Source: Oscheius onirici
Lineage: Eukaryota; Nematoda; Chromadorea; Rhabditida; Rhabditidae
NCBI GenBank assembly: GCA_932521025.1
Contig: OW051473.1
Coordinates: 10,912,001 to 10,976,000, forward strand
Length of the DNA: 64,000 bases
Reading direction: 5' to 3'
This document shows, piece after piece, positions 31,409 through 42,699 of the stretch. Both the position numbers and the translations under genes were made by a program. The notes under the pieces are model-generated. The model did no database searches. It saw nothing but the letters and a program-made list of their open reading frames with translations, and had not been told where the DNA came from. How positions within the stretch are numbered: the stretch's first letter is position 1; each line of letters begins with the position of its first letter.

Positions 31409-34400
31409 ATGTCGGTCGAGGTGACCAAGTCGGAAATACGGGCAGTACTGGTTCGACACTGGAGGGCCTTGGACAGAGCCAGATTACACACAATGCACTT
31501 CTGGCTACTCATATATTCAGCTGCTCAACTTTTTGTCGTCTATTATTTTACAGATGTCAATGTGGTTTGTCATTTGTAAAGAACCACAAATCAGTATTTT
31601 AAGATTCTTCTCATAGCCAACAGAAACTACACCGAGTCTCAGGCGAACCGCGACATGGTGGGTCCCAAATGTGACGCCTGTTGTGGCAGTAGGGGACCGA
31701 TATATCTTCTGCACATATCGAATGTCAGAAGAATCTTAGGGAAATCCGAGTGGGAAACTGTGGTCTTTAAGGACAGCAAAACTAAAAACAAAATAAAAAG
31801 TTCCAGGCCAAGCCATGGACAACTCTCTGCTTTTCTACCTCACTCTCCTTCGTTATCTACGTAATGCTTGCTTGTTCTTCGTTACGGTTACGAGACAAAG
31901 TACCAATCGTTTTTGCCTTGAAACTAAAAATTTTTAGATACAAGGAGGCAGCTTCCGGTTAGTTCTTTTGTCCCTAATGACCTGTCTTCTACTTCCTGCC
32001 TTTGTCTGGGTCCTCCACATGCCTCTGGTTCTTTTTGTGAGCATGGAGAGAATCTACATGAGAGAATACGACCATTCCAGTCTCTATGCCTCTTTACTGT
32101 CAGCCTCAAGTAGGTATTGCTGACTTTTAAGTCAAAACTAATCTAGTTGTCCAACACTTTATCCTACCGAGACACAGGAGGATATTTTTCATCACCACTG
32201 TCAGCTGGATTGGGACAAGTGTTGCCATGTTGATTTTAATTAACTGGGAAGCCTTTCGGGCGGATCCTCTTTTCATCTGTTCCGTGAGTTAAATCTTCGA
32301 TGTTTAAACCCGAGCTGTTTGCGCTTTGCTCCTAATCAATCTGTCGTGGCGTGAAACCTCCTGGGAGAAAGATATCATTTGTTTCAACCTTTTTCAGCTC
32401 TTCTCCTACATTCTACTACAGCTTGTTGTGACGATTGTCGGGGTCGTCAGTGATGCTAACGAGGCGGGAAACCGTGCTGACATTGCCCAAAAACTGACAG
32501 AGGCAGTTCACAGAAGGACTGAATTGGAAACTTTAAAGGACAGACAGGAACAACTGTTACTCTCGGTCATTCCGGCCTACCTAGCAGATAAAGTCTCAAA
32601 GTCAATCGTCCAGGCGAGCAGTGGAGAAAAGACCAACTCGAAACATCAGAAACTGTTTCATGACCTTCATGTACAAGTCCACGACAATGTTAGGTAGTCT
32701 GACCTTAAAAATTTCACCTAACCAAGCTTCAGTATTCTTTTTGCCGATATTGTCAATTTTACAGTTCTGGCTGCTCAATTAAGTGCCAAAGAGTTGGTCA
32801 GAACGTTAAACGAACTCTACAGTAAGTTTGACAGAGATGCTCAGGTAATTTTTTTAAACTTTCTTGTTATTCAGTCGTTTAGAAACTCCAATGCATGCGG
32901 ATAAAATTTCTCGGGGATTGCTACTACTGCGTTAGCGGGATGCCTGTGAATCGACCGAATCACGCCGATATGTGCGTGGTCATGGGACTGGAGATGATTA
33001 AAACCATCAAGTACGATCGTAATCGTTTTGTTAAGATACAAGGTTACAGACAAATACGAATAGCTACGGGTGTCGATGTCAACATGAGAATCGGTGTCCA
33101 TACGGGCAGCGTTCTCTGTGGGATATTGGGTTTGCGGAAGTGGCAGTTTGACATCTGGAGCGACGATGTAACTCTGGCTAATCATATGGAATCGGCTGGA
33201 GTTCCGGGTGCCGTTCATATCACAAAGACGACAAAAGAGATGCTGCTAGGGGACTATTGCATAGTCGAAGCCAAGTAACTGATTTTCTTTCACTTTAAAC
33301 CGGAATTTTAGAACGGATGATCCCCATGTGGTTGCGCACGGTGAACCAACCTATCACATTTTACCCGACAAAACATCAGTAGTGGAAAGAACCGCTTCAA
33401 TCTACCGAAATCGGTCAAGGTATCGGATACAGTAGCCTTTAATTGTGATACTGTAGGTTCAGACGAAACATGGAGATGACGGGGGATGAGAAGGGCCCGG
33501 GACTGACACCGTCAGCTGCTCAACCCCGAATTTCGGTAAGATTGTTTCACTCAAGCCCAAAGATTGTGGAGGTTTCGAAAATGGTGGAGTTCTGGGGAGC
33601 TGAGATGCCTTTTGCCAATTTCAACAGGAAAAAGAGTTCGACTTGTCATGAACCGGGTCTCCTATTGGTAAGTTTGAAGTTTAAGAGAAAAATCAGACAG
33701 AAGCAGGATGAGGGCCCTCGCCGTCCTCATTACAGCAACACTATTCAGTCAATGACTCTCATTGAGAACAATTTGACCAACTTTTCCCTTAACAAGTAAA
33801 TTTTATATATAATTTAACCCAAGAAATTGTAGCTTAAACAACGTTTTTAATTGCCGCCATCTAAGTGAGGAAATCTCTCCCTACCTTCTTTGGCCATTCA
33901 GGTATCAATAAACAAAATTTTACAAGATTTTGTTCAGCCGAAAACCAATCATCAGCAAGCTTTCCGACTGTTTAATGTTCTTCTTTCTTTCACTCCCAAT
34001 AGCCTTTTCAAATCTTCTGATTTGTAAACTTTACACTCCGTAAGTTAATTTTTCCTTTGTAATTACACAAAATTTATAGCTCCGATGTTCAACAAACCAC
34101 AGGTCTTCAGCAGTTTTTTTCACTCCTCTGCCTTCTCGTCTTGTCACTCTTTGATCGTGTTTGTCCATACACCCATGAACTTCTCTCTTGTATAGCGTTT
34201 TTGGTTTCTTCTTTTGTTACCATCGGACCTCATGTAAGACTTCATATCAGGGGAAAATGTGAAATTTTTAGATTATCATAGCCAAGTCAGAAGACGGCGA
34301 ACCTTTCACCTCTCTTGTCTTCCTGCCAGGTAAACATTAAAGATTTAATGAAAGCAAATAAAGTTTCAGGCTGTATTGCTCATCTGAGCACTGTCTTTCT

Positions 34401-35735
34401 CCTTTACCGAATCCCTTACTCATTAAGATGCATCTTATTCACCGTGGACTTTGCCGTATTTGTCATTCTAATCTGTCTGTTTCCCACCTATAGATCAACC
34501 CCCGCGAGGGGATTCCTAAGGTGGTTTGACATTTTCCCCGTAATCTAAAGTTTCAGCTACCACCTGACTACAGTACTGGTTAATCTGGGCTTTTTGGTTG
34601 TTCTTCTGCTTTTCATCGACTGGATCGTTAGTTTTTTTTTGTTTTTGGCCTAAAGAGAAAGTTTAGACCAACTACGAAAGAAAAGCTGAAGTTGCTTGTC
34701 ATGTATCCTTCCAAAATGAGGAGAGGGACGTCGAAACGATGCAGGATATCAACAAGCTTTTGATCGAAAACATCTTGCCAAGTACTGTGGCGTCAAAGTT
34801 TTTGGCTCCTGACAGACCTGTTGAAGTAAAATCTCCCAAGAGTACCTAATCAAACAACTTTTAAGGAACTGTATGCTAGACAGCACGAAAACGTCTGTGT
34901 CATGTTCGCCTCTATCCCCAATTTTAAAGACTTTTGGAGTCAGTGGGATACTTCGCGAAAACTGGAATGTCTTCGTCTCCTGAACGAGATTGTCTGTGAA
35001 TTTGACAAGCTCCTCTCGAAGCCAAAGTTCTCGTCCATTGAGAAGATTAAAACCGTCTCGAGCACCTACATGGCAGCATCTGGCCTCAACGAGCAGGATA
35101 ACGACGATTGTGTAGGTGGATTGGACATATTGACAGCATATGTCGTTTAGGACTACGATGATGGCACTAGGACCGAATCGTCCATTCGTTCAGTGAACAT
35201 GGTTCATTTCTTCTTTAAGTGATTATCAAAGCTCTTTCAGGCTCTTCGGAACGCCACTATAATGATCGAATTTGCTTTGGCCATGTGGCAGATATTGGAG
35301 CAGTTAAACAGGGACTCTTTTCAGAACTTTGAGCTTAGAATTGGTAAGAAACATGCTCTAAAGCATAGCAAAATATTCAGGGATGAGCGTCGGACCTCTA
35401 GTAGCCGGTGTTATTGGAGCCCAAAAACCACAGTATGACATCTGGGGAAATACTGTCAATTTAGCCAGTAGAATGGACACTCATGGAGAACCGAGAAAGA
35501 TTCACGTAAACTTTTCAAGTCTTTTTAAACTTTTGATGTTCAGGTCACGACCGAAATGGGTGAAGTGCTGAAAAAGGGAGGAATCCGCGTGCATAGTCGT
35601 GGGAAAATTAAAGTGAAGGGCGTCAAGGTATGTGTGTCCCTTTTCACGTGAATGATGACTCTAATTAAGGAGCCAATGGAAACGTTTCTGATTGAAATTG
35701 ACTCGAAGCGAAACTCGGCCGTCTCGAACGTGTAA
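31409..35735 (+). CDS. Membrane adenylyl cyclase
   Basis: About 20 exons join to roughly 1100 residues with the class III architecture. It has a short cytosolic N-terminus ([20 protein letters not shown]), a first membrane block (for example [18 protein letters not shown]), C1a, a linker, a second membrane block (for example [27 protein letters not shown]) and C2. C1 carries both metal-binding aspartates in [11 protein letters not shown] and [11 protein letters not shown], plus [14 protein letters not shown]2 starts [14 protein letters not shown], lacks the metal aspartates as normal for C2, and keeps the adenine/transition-state part [11 protein letters not shown]. So an active C1/C2 heterodimer making cAMP is expected, normally controlled by G-protein subunits. 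The subtype is not assigned. The stop TAA is at 35733-35735 and AATAAA at 35760-35765. Confidence 0.92.
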
Positions 35736-35757
35736 TAACGGGATTATATTTATTTGA

Positions 35758-36339
35758 TTAATAAAGCATCAGACATAATGCTGTTATTAGAAGCCAGAAA
35801 GATTTTTCTGTCACTAGATTACACATGGCATCGGAACAACAGCAAACGTTGTAAGTTTCACCGTCGGCAGTCTTCTCGAAACAGCCTTCTTTCTGAAAGT
35901 TCCCATCTTTACAAGTATGGGAGAATACTTGCCTGGCAGACGATTCCATCAAAATATGGAGGTATTGAGACAGTCTCACATCCCTTCATGAGAATATTCG
36001 TCTGGCCATCGGTATCATCTAAGGAGGTTTCTGATGAAGAGGACATAATACTTACGGTAATGTGCCGAAATTTTCTGGCAGTACTTTATTGTGGGCTCAC
36101 AAGAATCAACTTCTCTATTCTCGTCGTATTCGTGATCTTGTATAGTACCTAAAAATATTATGACTAAAATTTTCTTACTTACCTGAAATTTGAAAATAAC
36201 ACTGGAGAGTCTCTCCAGATGTGCGCAATGGCTCTGTGAAATTTGAATCAGCTGCAGAACAACTGCCCAAAACTGAGAGAAAAAACAGAAGTGGTAGTTG
36301 AATGTCAAGTTTGGGGGGTAGCCTTGTCAAACAGACCAT
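35758..36339 (-). CDS. GPI-anchored Ly6/uPAR-like three-finger protein
   Basis: Four short exons give about 150 residues. The signal peptide contains LPLLFFLSVLGSCSA. The mature part has LQCYF near its start, further cysteines in DSCEPTIKYCQ, KGCE, IVCQKEGC, and the closing CCCSDAMCN that defines the Ly6/uPAR fold. The C-terminus is hydrophobic (SFWLLITALCLMLY), as expected of a GPI-anchor signal. The third intron, about 36014 upstream to the KEGC exon, uses a GC donor (gcaagt). The second is best read as 37 bases ending ccttag. The start ATG is at 36339-36337 and the stop TAA at 35760-35758. The gene is convergent with adenylyl cyclase, and the two 3' ends overlap. Extracellular binding or receptor modulation is typical of the family; the target is unknown. 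Confidence 0.8.
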
Positions 36340-37534
36340 TACAGGAGGCAGTAGCGTTTTATGAGCACTGTCGAAAAAGAGTGAGGTGCTGTAAAAAAGA
36401 CAAGATAACACTCAAATGACGACTTCTGATTTTGGAGACGGACAATGCGAAACGTGAGGTATTGTCTCTGAATTATGACGTTCAGTCATCTTAAAGCAAA
36501 GTTATTTTATTTAAAATTTTCTCAATGAAACTACTGCAAAGGCCTTCTGTGGTAAGAACTGTAAATTTCTGAGTTTTTCTAGTTGTTGGTACCTCTGATT
36601 GGATAGTAAACCCACAGCAGGATCCCAGAATAAATAGATCTAAAATTTAGCAAGTTCCGTCAAGTATAACTGCTCGAAGATGTTTACTTTTAAATTATCA
36701 AAACCACGTAACTTCGGTTCTCAGGATACCTTTCGAGAATGGTTTTATTTTCATATTGAAATATGATGTGACTCTGCTATCTGTCTGAATAATCTGATAA
36801 CCAAACTCCTGTTTCCAAATTGGTCAACCCGGGGCACTAAACTTTGCCGAACATTTTCACCGTACAACACCCTTACCGCGATTAGTACCTCGATCTCATA
36901 CCGTACATACCAAATCAAACTCCTTCGTACCTTCCGCCTCAATTTTTCGTCCGCTCTGTGTTTGACTTGGAACGTGACTCAGATGGCATCATGACTTTGA
37001 CGATTATTGATAGTGATCAGAGTCATTTAAGCAAAACTCTTCCTTGACAAGTTTCGGTCGCACTATTCTCTCTAGTCTTAGGGTCTCTGTGGGCGTTTTG
37101 TTCTTATATCACCTGCGTGTCAGGAAGAAATTTTCCTGATAAGGACAAGCCCTTCTAAACCGTGAGCTTCTTCCTAGATTATTTTAAACTTTTCATGGCA
37201 AGAGTCTCTTTCCATTTAACTTTGTTACTAAGTACTTTTTTAGGTTAACTAGGTGACGTTTTCTTAACACACCTCATACTGATAATTTCACAGATAGTAT
37301 CGTAGCGCCTCTGAATCATACCTTATCCCCTGCTACCCAATAAAAGCCAAAAGGTGACTTGAATTCAGCACATCTTTGCTCTCAACCTTCTCTCTTCTCT
37401 TTCTGATATCATCATTGAGGAAATCCGTGTTTGCATTTGGCAAGTGTCACAATGCAAACAGATCAGTTTCTCTTAACCCTATACCTCTCGTTCACATTTC
37501 TTTTGACTCACTCAAAGCAAGTCTATTTTTCAGA
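36340..37534. other. Intergenic region, nothing recognised
   Basis: This is divergent space between the Ly6-like (minus) and PMP3-like (plus) genes. AT-rich, with only short open frames such as 36751-36942 that lack domains. No repeats or RNA genes were recognised. Confidence 0.5.
37527..37533 (+). promoter_or_regulatory. Acceptor one base before PMP3-like ATG
   Basis: The sequence ttttcag is followed by A and the start ATG at 37535. It is a candidate trans-splice acceptor. Confidence 0.5.
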
Positions 37535-38361
37535 ATGTGCAAGATCTTGTTGATTATTTTGGCCTTCTTCTGTCCGGTAAGTACATTTTCTTTTTGACCT
37601 GGTAAATCTTGATAAAGCTGCTTTTTGCAAAACTTTTTGCGTTTACTTTAAGATTGTGGAAAAACGGGAAGCCTCATATATCTTGCACCAGTCGCTAAAT
37701 TTCCATAATGCACATTTCATCATTGAAAAGGAGTAGTATTCCACTAAAAGTTCTAGCAGAAGATCTCGCAGTGTTCTCCCACTATTTATCTTTTATATAT
37801 GAAAGGTCTACCAAAAAGTTTTTTCTCTTACCTATTTTGCTGGGCAGGCTGTTACAAAAGGACGAGTACTGCCACTGTTAATTCAGGCGTAAAGGGCAAG
37901 ATCAAAAGATGTAAAGCCAATCTAAGCAATCTTTATACCGACTTCTGCTAAAGACCAATGCCATTATGGCTGACAATCAAAAATGCTCGTTTTTGGAGTG
38001 TTACATTGAGGTGGCAGTCTGTTAGAATAGTTGCAGTGAAAATTTGAAAATGTCTGATAATAAAAATGTGTGAAGGTTTTAAAAACTTTAAATTTAGCCT
38101 TTGGCAGTGCTCTTTGACCAAGGATGCACCCAAGCCCTCTGCATCAACTTCATTCTCACATTATTGCTCTGGATTCCGGGGGTGATTCACGCCATCTGGG
38201 TCATTTTGACTTATCATCGCCACAGGTGAGCAAAAATCAAGATTTTGGGAACATTTTCTCACAAAGTTGTAAACCGAAATAAAGCTCAAACTTACAGGTA
38301 CCACGGTGAGCGCATTGTCGTCGTCGAATCGTCGCATCATCACGATCACTGCCGCTACTAG
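37535..38361 (+). CDS. PMP3/UPF0057 small membrane protein
   Basis: Three exons, the first two separated by about 520 bases, give about 75 residues. The order is MCKILLIILAFFCP, PLAVLFDQGC, INFILTLLLWIPGVIHAIWV and a tail YHGERIVVVESSHHHDHCRY. The PPLAVxxxxGC and LLTLLLWIPGVIHAIW motifs define the PMP3 (UPF0057) family, two-helix plasma-membrane proteolipids that in yeast and plants help keep membrane potential and ion balance under salt or cold stress. The His/Asp-rich C-terminal tail is longer than in the yeast protein and could bind metal (inference). The stop TAG is at 38359-38361. The splice join CCG|CCT keeps the family motif intact, which supports the exon pairing. Confidence 0.88.
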
Positions 38362-38699
38362 AACTTCTGAAGAAATTGTAATTAATGATGTGTTACTACA
38401 AACCATTTGTATTTCTTGCCTCTTTCCACTGCAAATGCCAGTGGGCGCCCGCCTGGGTTCCCATCAAACGCAAAATCTTGATTAGCTGAAATAAAACGAT
38501 TGAAAGCTCATAATTCTGAGAGACCTATATAAAAGAAATCTCTGTGTCTCTAGCGTCACTTTTCGCAGATGGTGCTTCAGGTATTGAGGGTTTGAGGACA
38601 TATACGTTTTTCTTTTCGTTTCAGCCGTTGCATCTATGACTAATCTGCGCATCACTAGTGATTGGATCTCTCGCCAATAATCACCGTGTAAAAAGTTTT

Positions 38700-41204
38700 T
38701 TTTCTGGACTTTCTCTTTCATACCTTTATCCATAGGAAGTTTCGTAGCCGAGAATAACTGTACAGACACTGCCCGTTCTTTTTTTGTCCATTCGGACAAG
38801 CCCTCTGCGAAAGAAAGTGCAATCAGACGGACGTCCTGGTATCTTTCCTTCCTGTGTTTTTTTTACCATGCTATACCTAGGAATGTAAACCTGGACCGAT
38901 CTGTATTTGTGAGCCTGGCACCTACCGTAATGCCCTTGGTGAATGTGTTTTGTGGCAACAGTGCGGTCAGTAGAACTTCGGAAGCTGTCAATATGCTTAA
39001 TTTTATAGAGAACACGACAACTTTTGAAAAATCCAAGCCTAATTGCGGACCGAATGAACGCTTCTATCTCCCTCAAGAACTTCAGAGCTTTCCCTGTGAG
39101 CCAACTGAACAAGATCCTAGACCAAAAGTATAGCGAGTCTTTTGACATAATTTTCTTCAGAATTGTTTGCCTATTGAGAAGATAGGACTGCCTGTCAGCT
39201 TGGGACAGTGTCGCTGTGATGTCGATTTCATTCGACGAAACGACAAGTGTGAACCGATATCTAAACCTAAACAAAGTAGGCAGCATTGAAGTTTTAGCAC
39301 TTTTTAGATCTCTGCATGCAATCCGAAATCTACAGCACAGATGTGACAGAAAGAAACTGTGGTGAGAGCCAAGAGCTCGTACGTCTTTGATCATTGCAAT
39401 GTATAGTCTCTTTCAGATTTCCTCAAATTGTCTTTGTTACCAGTGCTTGCCTGGATTTTACAGGAAGACAGATTCAGGTGGTTTCACCTGCGTTCCGTGA
39501 AATGAATGCGGCGGCTCCACTCCTACCCCAAAATGCGGTGAAAATGAAGAATATTTGCCTTGGGAAAAAATCGACATTCAAAATACATAGAGTACTGTGA
39601 GACTGGACTCAATCAAGCTGTGAGTTTTTCGTTTTTGTTTTGTCATATAACAATTTCAGGACTGCCCTCCGAGGATGATCGACATGACAGTAGGTCTATC
39701 TACGGAATCTTCAGAAGCAACTGAAGAACCGTGGACAGTTGGCCCTACGTCGAAAAAGCCATGCAATGCTTGCAATGTCAGAGATTACGCCGCGTCAGGT
39801 GTGCCACAAGCTCAATGAATTCTTCCGAAGAGATAGGGTTTGCTAGAGGGCCTGCTACAGAAATGGAAACGCCGACTACAACTACACCGTAGTAAGTAGT
39901 AGAGTGAGGCTATTTATAATTTGTTTTAGGTCTGCAGGAATACCTCTGGCTGCCAATGCGCTGACGGAATGTACAGGTGTAGATCGGGAGAATGTCTGCC
40001 GTGGTCAAAGTGTCGAATCACTGAGACTCATCTCCCTGAACAACCAGTCTGCGGAGAACATGAGGACTTTTTCACTGAGAAGCTAGGACAGAAGCTGATC
40101 TGACTGTCTGTGATCCAATGTGCAAGTTCCCTCGCGGCTACAATGTTAGTAATTTTTTGGCCAAATTCACATGTTTTTCAGAGCTGTGCAACAGTTGTTG
40201 TAGCGAACGTAACCTACAACTACAAAAAGTGTTACTGTAAAGTGGCTATGTCCGAGATGACGAAACCCTGAAATGTGTGGATGCTGTTCAATGCTGTAAT
40301 TTTCCATTTTTTGGTACTCACTTCCCTTTTAGTCAATTCTCAACTTCTGCCACGATTCCGTCGCTATCCAACCAGTAAGACATAGATCAATCCCAAGGAT
40401 CCAAAGTGCCCATACTGGCAAGAAGAATGGAGATTTGGCTGTGAGAGAAGCAGCCAATCGCCTACTGTTTTTGTAAGTGTCTGTTTTTACCTATGACGAT
40501 ATCTCCTAGAAATGCGGCACAGCTACACAAAACTGTTTTTGCATTTATGGCACTTTCCGAACTTCTGACAATCGCTGTGTTGCTTGGGAAGATTGTGGTA
40601 TGTTTTGGCTTATAATTTTAAAATGTTCATATTTTGAGATGTTCCGATGCCGTCAACAACTATGACTTGCGGTGAAAACGAGATTTTCATGTCGGCAACA
40701 TCGAACACAACCAATTTGGCTGACGGATTGGCAGACAACTGCTACGCGGGTCCCTTGTCACAGTTGGTAGGAACAGTCAAAAATTATGTTAAGCATACTT
40801 TTAGGGTGCCTTCGGAAATGGCAACTATCCCTGGTACATACGGTTACTCCATTGTGTCTGCGACAAAACACTCACACAGAACACCTTTGTTCGAGCCACA
40901 AACGGTACTTGCGGATCTCGAGACGACTACTGTTGATTCTCTTACGTGCATTAAAATTAAGCTGAAAAAGCCTTTTCTCCTTTTTCAGTGTGTTTGTTGT
41001 GATGACGAGAGGGGTCAGACGGGTGTTGCGCATGATGTGTTGGATATTCCCTCCGGCTTAGCGAGGCAACTATCCATCTTCTTGCTAAGAATCAATCAGA
41101 GGTCTCTTCTGGCGCAAATATTCAATTGGACATGCGTTCTCTTTTTTTCGGGCCTCCCGGCTGAGCCTATTTTCATGTTTGTCGATTCGTGCACACATCT
41201 TTGA
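38700..41204 (+). pseudogene. Multi-TIL-domain protease-inhibitor-like gene, decaying
   Basis: Successive segments encode trypsin-inhibitor-like (TIL) cysteine modules. Examples are CERKCNQTD with CICEPGTYRNALGECV (38800-38970), NCGPNERFY with GQCRCDVDFIRRNDKCEP (39040-39265), CGESQEL with CLCYQCLPGFYRK (39358-39500), GCQCADGMYRCRSGECLPW (39935-40010), CGTATQNCFCIYGTFR (40500-40595) and CGENEIFMS (40665). Early exons join in frame through short introns. From about 39508 the frame is broken: a TGA follows CVP, a TAG lies near 39592, further stops occur, and a frameshift is needed near 40087. The 5' exon with a signal peptide was not found. TIL proteins are secreted inhibitors of serine proteases. 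A truncated product of the first three modules may still be made. It is related in type to the gene at 61708-64000. Confidence 0.6.
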
Positions 41205-41314
41205 ATATTCAAAAGTTGGCGCACAATTAGGAGTAGCAGTAAGGTACATCCTTGTGGCTAAACCTCTGCAAGCTCCGCATCTGTTAGCTTTGTTTTCAGT
41301 TCGAATGATCGCGG

Positions 41315-41942
41315 ATGGAGAGCGAAGAAGACTCGCTTGACTTCGACATTTCCATATCGTCTAGAACAGAGTGAGTCGCTGTTCCCATAGGCAGAAGTCT
41401 GTTTTTGAAAAAACTATCTGAGATGAGGGGAATTAACGTTCAGCACCAGTTTGCTTAATGGTTTTAAATTTTTGGTTGTATTCTACATATAGAGGAGAAA
41501 ACATTCTATAATGTATTTGGTCTAACTGGCATTGAAATTTCACGTTCATTAACTCCGATTGCGTAACGCCGTTGAGGTAGTTAACTTAAAGTAAAACTTA
41601 AGAAGTAAAGTATAACTCAAAGAGTAATTTTACTTACGGCCTAGAACAGAAAATATTCACACTCCGACAAAGTGAACATTTGAGCCAAAATATATAATCG
41701 ACCACATCAGACAAAAGGTTCATATTTCAGCCGTCCATCAAATGTTGAACCATGTACTCCTCCTCCAACATTAACAAAAACTGTGTGTTCGTCTGGATAT
41801 CATAACAGGTGCTTTGCTCTTTCAAACTTTGTTATCAAAATTTTCAGATTAGCCTTTATCGTCTTGAGTATCTTCGTGTTGGTCCTTCTACTCAGTGTCG
41901 TGTTCCTACTGACCAATTTTAATCTCGGATAGAGTGAATAAA
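41315..41942 (+). CDS. Small single-pass membrane protein, about 70 residues
   Basis: Three small exons join in frame. The first is MESEEDSLDFDISISSRT (41315 onward, donor GAgtgagt near 41370). The second reads RPSNVEPCTPPPTLTKTVC and SSGYHN, entered through a tttcag acceptor near 41730. The third starts after ttttcag near 41848 and encodes a strongly hydrophobic helix, LAFIVLSIFVLVLLLSVVF, ending LLTNFNLG. The stop TAG is at 41940-41942 and AATAAA at 41947-41952. The acidic N-terminal part with a short Pro-rich linker and a C-terminal helix suggests a tail-anchored or type II topology. No family was recognised. Support comes from matching splice phases, the clean helix and the poly(A) signal. 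Confidence 0.6.
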
Positions 41943-42699
41943 GCATTTTTTCAACAGTGTTTTTCCCGCTGAGCAATGGCTGACCGCTGCTTTCCCATTA
42001 GTCGTGAGACGTTCGACCAAAGCAGCTTAGACTCTCTAATCACTGTGAGGCTCTGCTTCTGTATTTACCAAGCGATGCAACACACCCTTTTAGGTTTTCC
42101 GACGTTCCCTTTTTCATTTTCAAGCACAACTGAGAACAAGTAGGCACTTCCTCACAATGTGTATGAACAGCTGGCTCACGCTTTTCAAGTAAAAAAGCTC
42201 TTCTCAAGGTGGTCGATGGATTCTCCGCAAACTGTTTTTGTTAACCTATTCAATTAGACAGAGGAGGCGAAGCTGCTATATTCCCGCAAAGCATACCAGC
42301 TTAAACATTCCGTTTAATTTTGCAAAAAGGTTTCCATTCACGATGAGCTCAAAAAAAAACTTTTGCCGTGTTTTCTAGTACTTTCCTCCTGTATTTATAA
42401 CCTACTCCGTCCTTTTCTTCTGCGATTTTTGTTAACCTAAAAAGGTTCTAGGTTTTTTTTTAAGGCCCAACCTATTTGTCCTTAGGATGTGTTATCACTG
42501 AACTGATAACTCTGACCTCTAATGCACCCTTTCCCTAACTATGGCGCAATTGAGGTAAGAACTCTAGATTCTGCTTTGGTGGCCCAAAAGTAGTCCCAGG
42601 AGATTTTGTTGCGACAGATATACATCGCTAGCTGGGATTTATTGCACTCCTTTGTTAAACACTTCTTCTCTCGCTGGAAGTCTGTCTCTTTTTCAGGAC
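41943..42699. other. Intergenic region upstream of aminopeptidase
   Basis: It contains AATAAA 41947-41952 of the preceding gene. No gene is recognised. A short ATGGCGCAATTGAG followed by gtaaga at 42540 looks like a first exon, but it would enter the aminopeptidase out of frame, so it is probably untranslated or spurious. Confidence 0.4.
42691..42696 (+). promoter_or_regulatory. Acceptor three bases before aminopeptidase ATG
   Basis: The sequence tttcag, preceded by a pyrimidine run, is followed by GAC and ATG 42700. It is a candidate trans-splice acceptor. Confidence 0.45.

Noticed and set aside
38726-39394. 222-residue open frame on the minus strand
   Set aside because: It is antisense to TIL-coding exons with clear cysteine patterns and splice sites, has no domain, and is best explained as a shadow.
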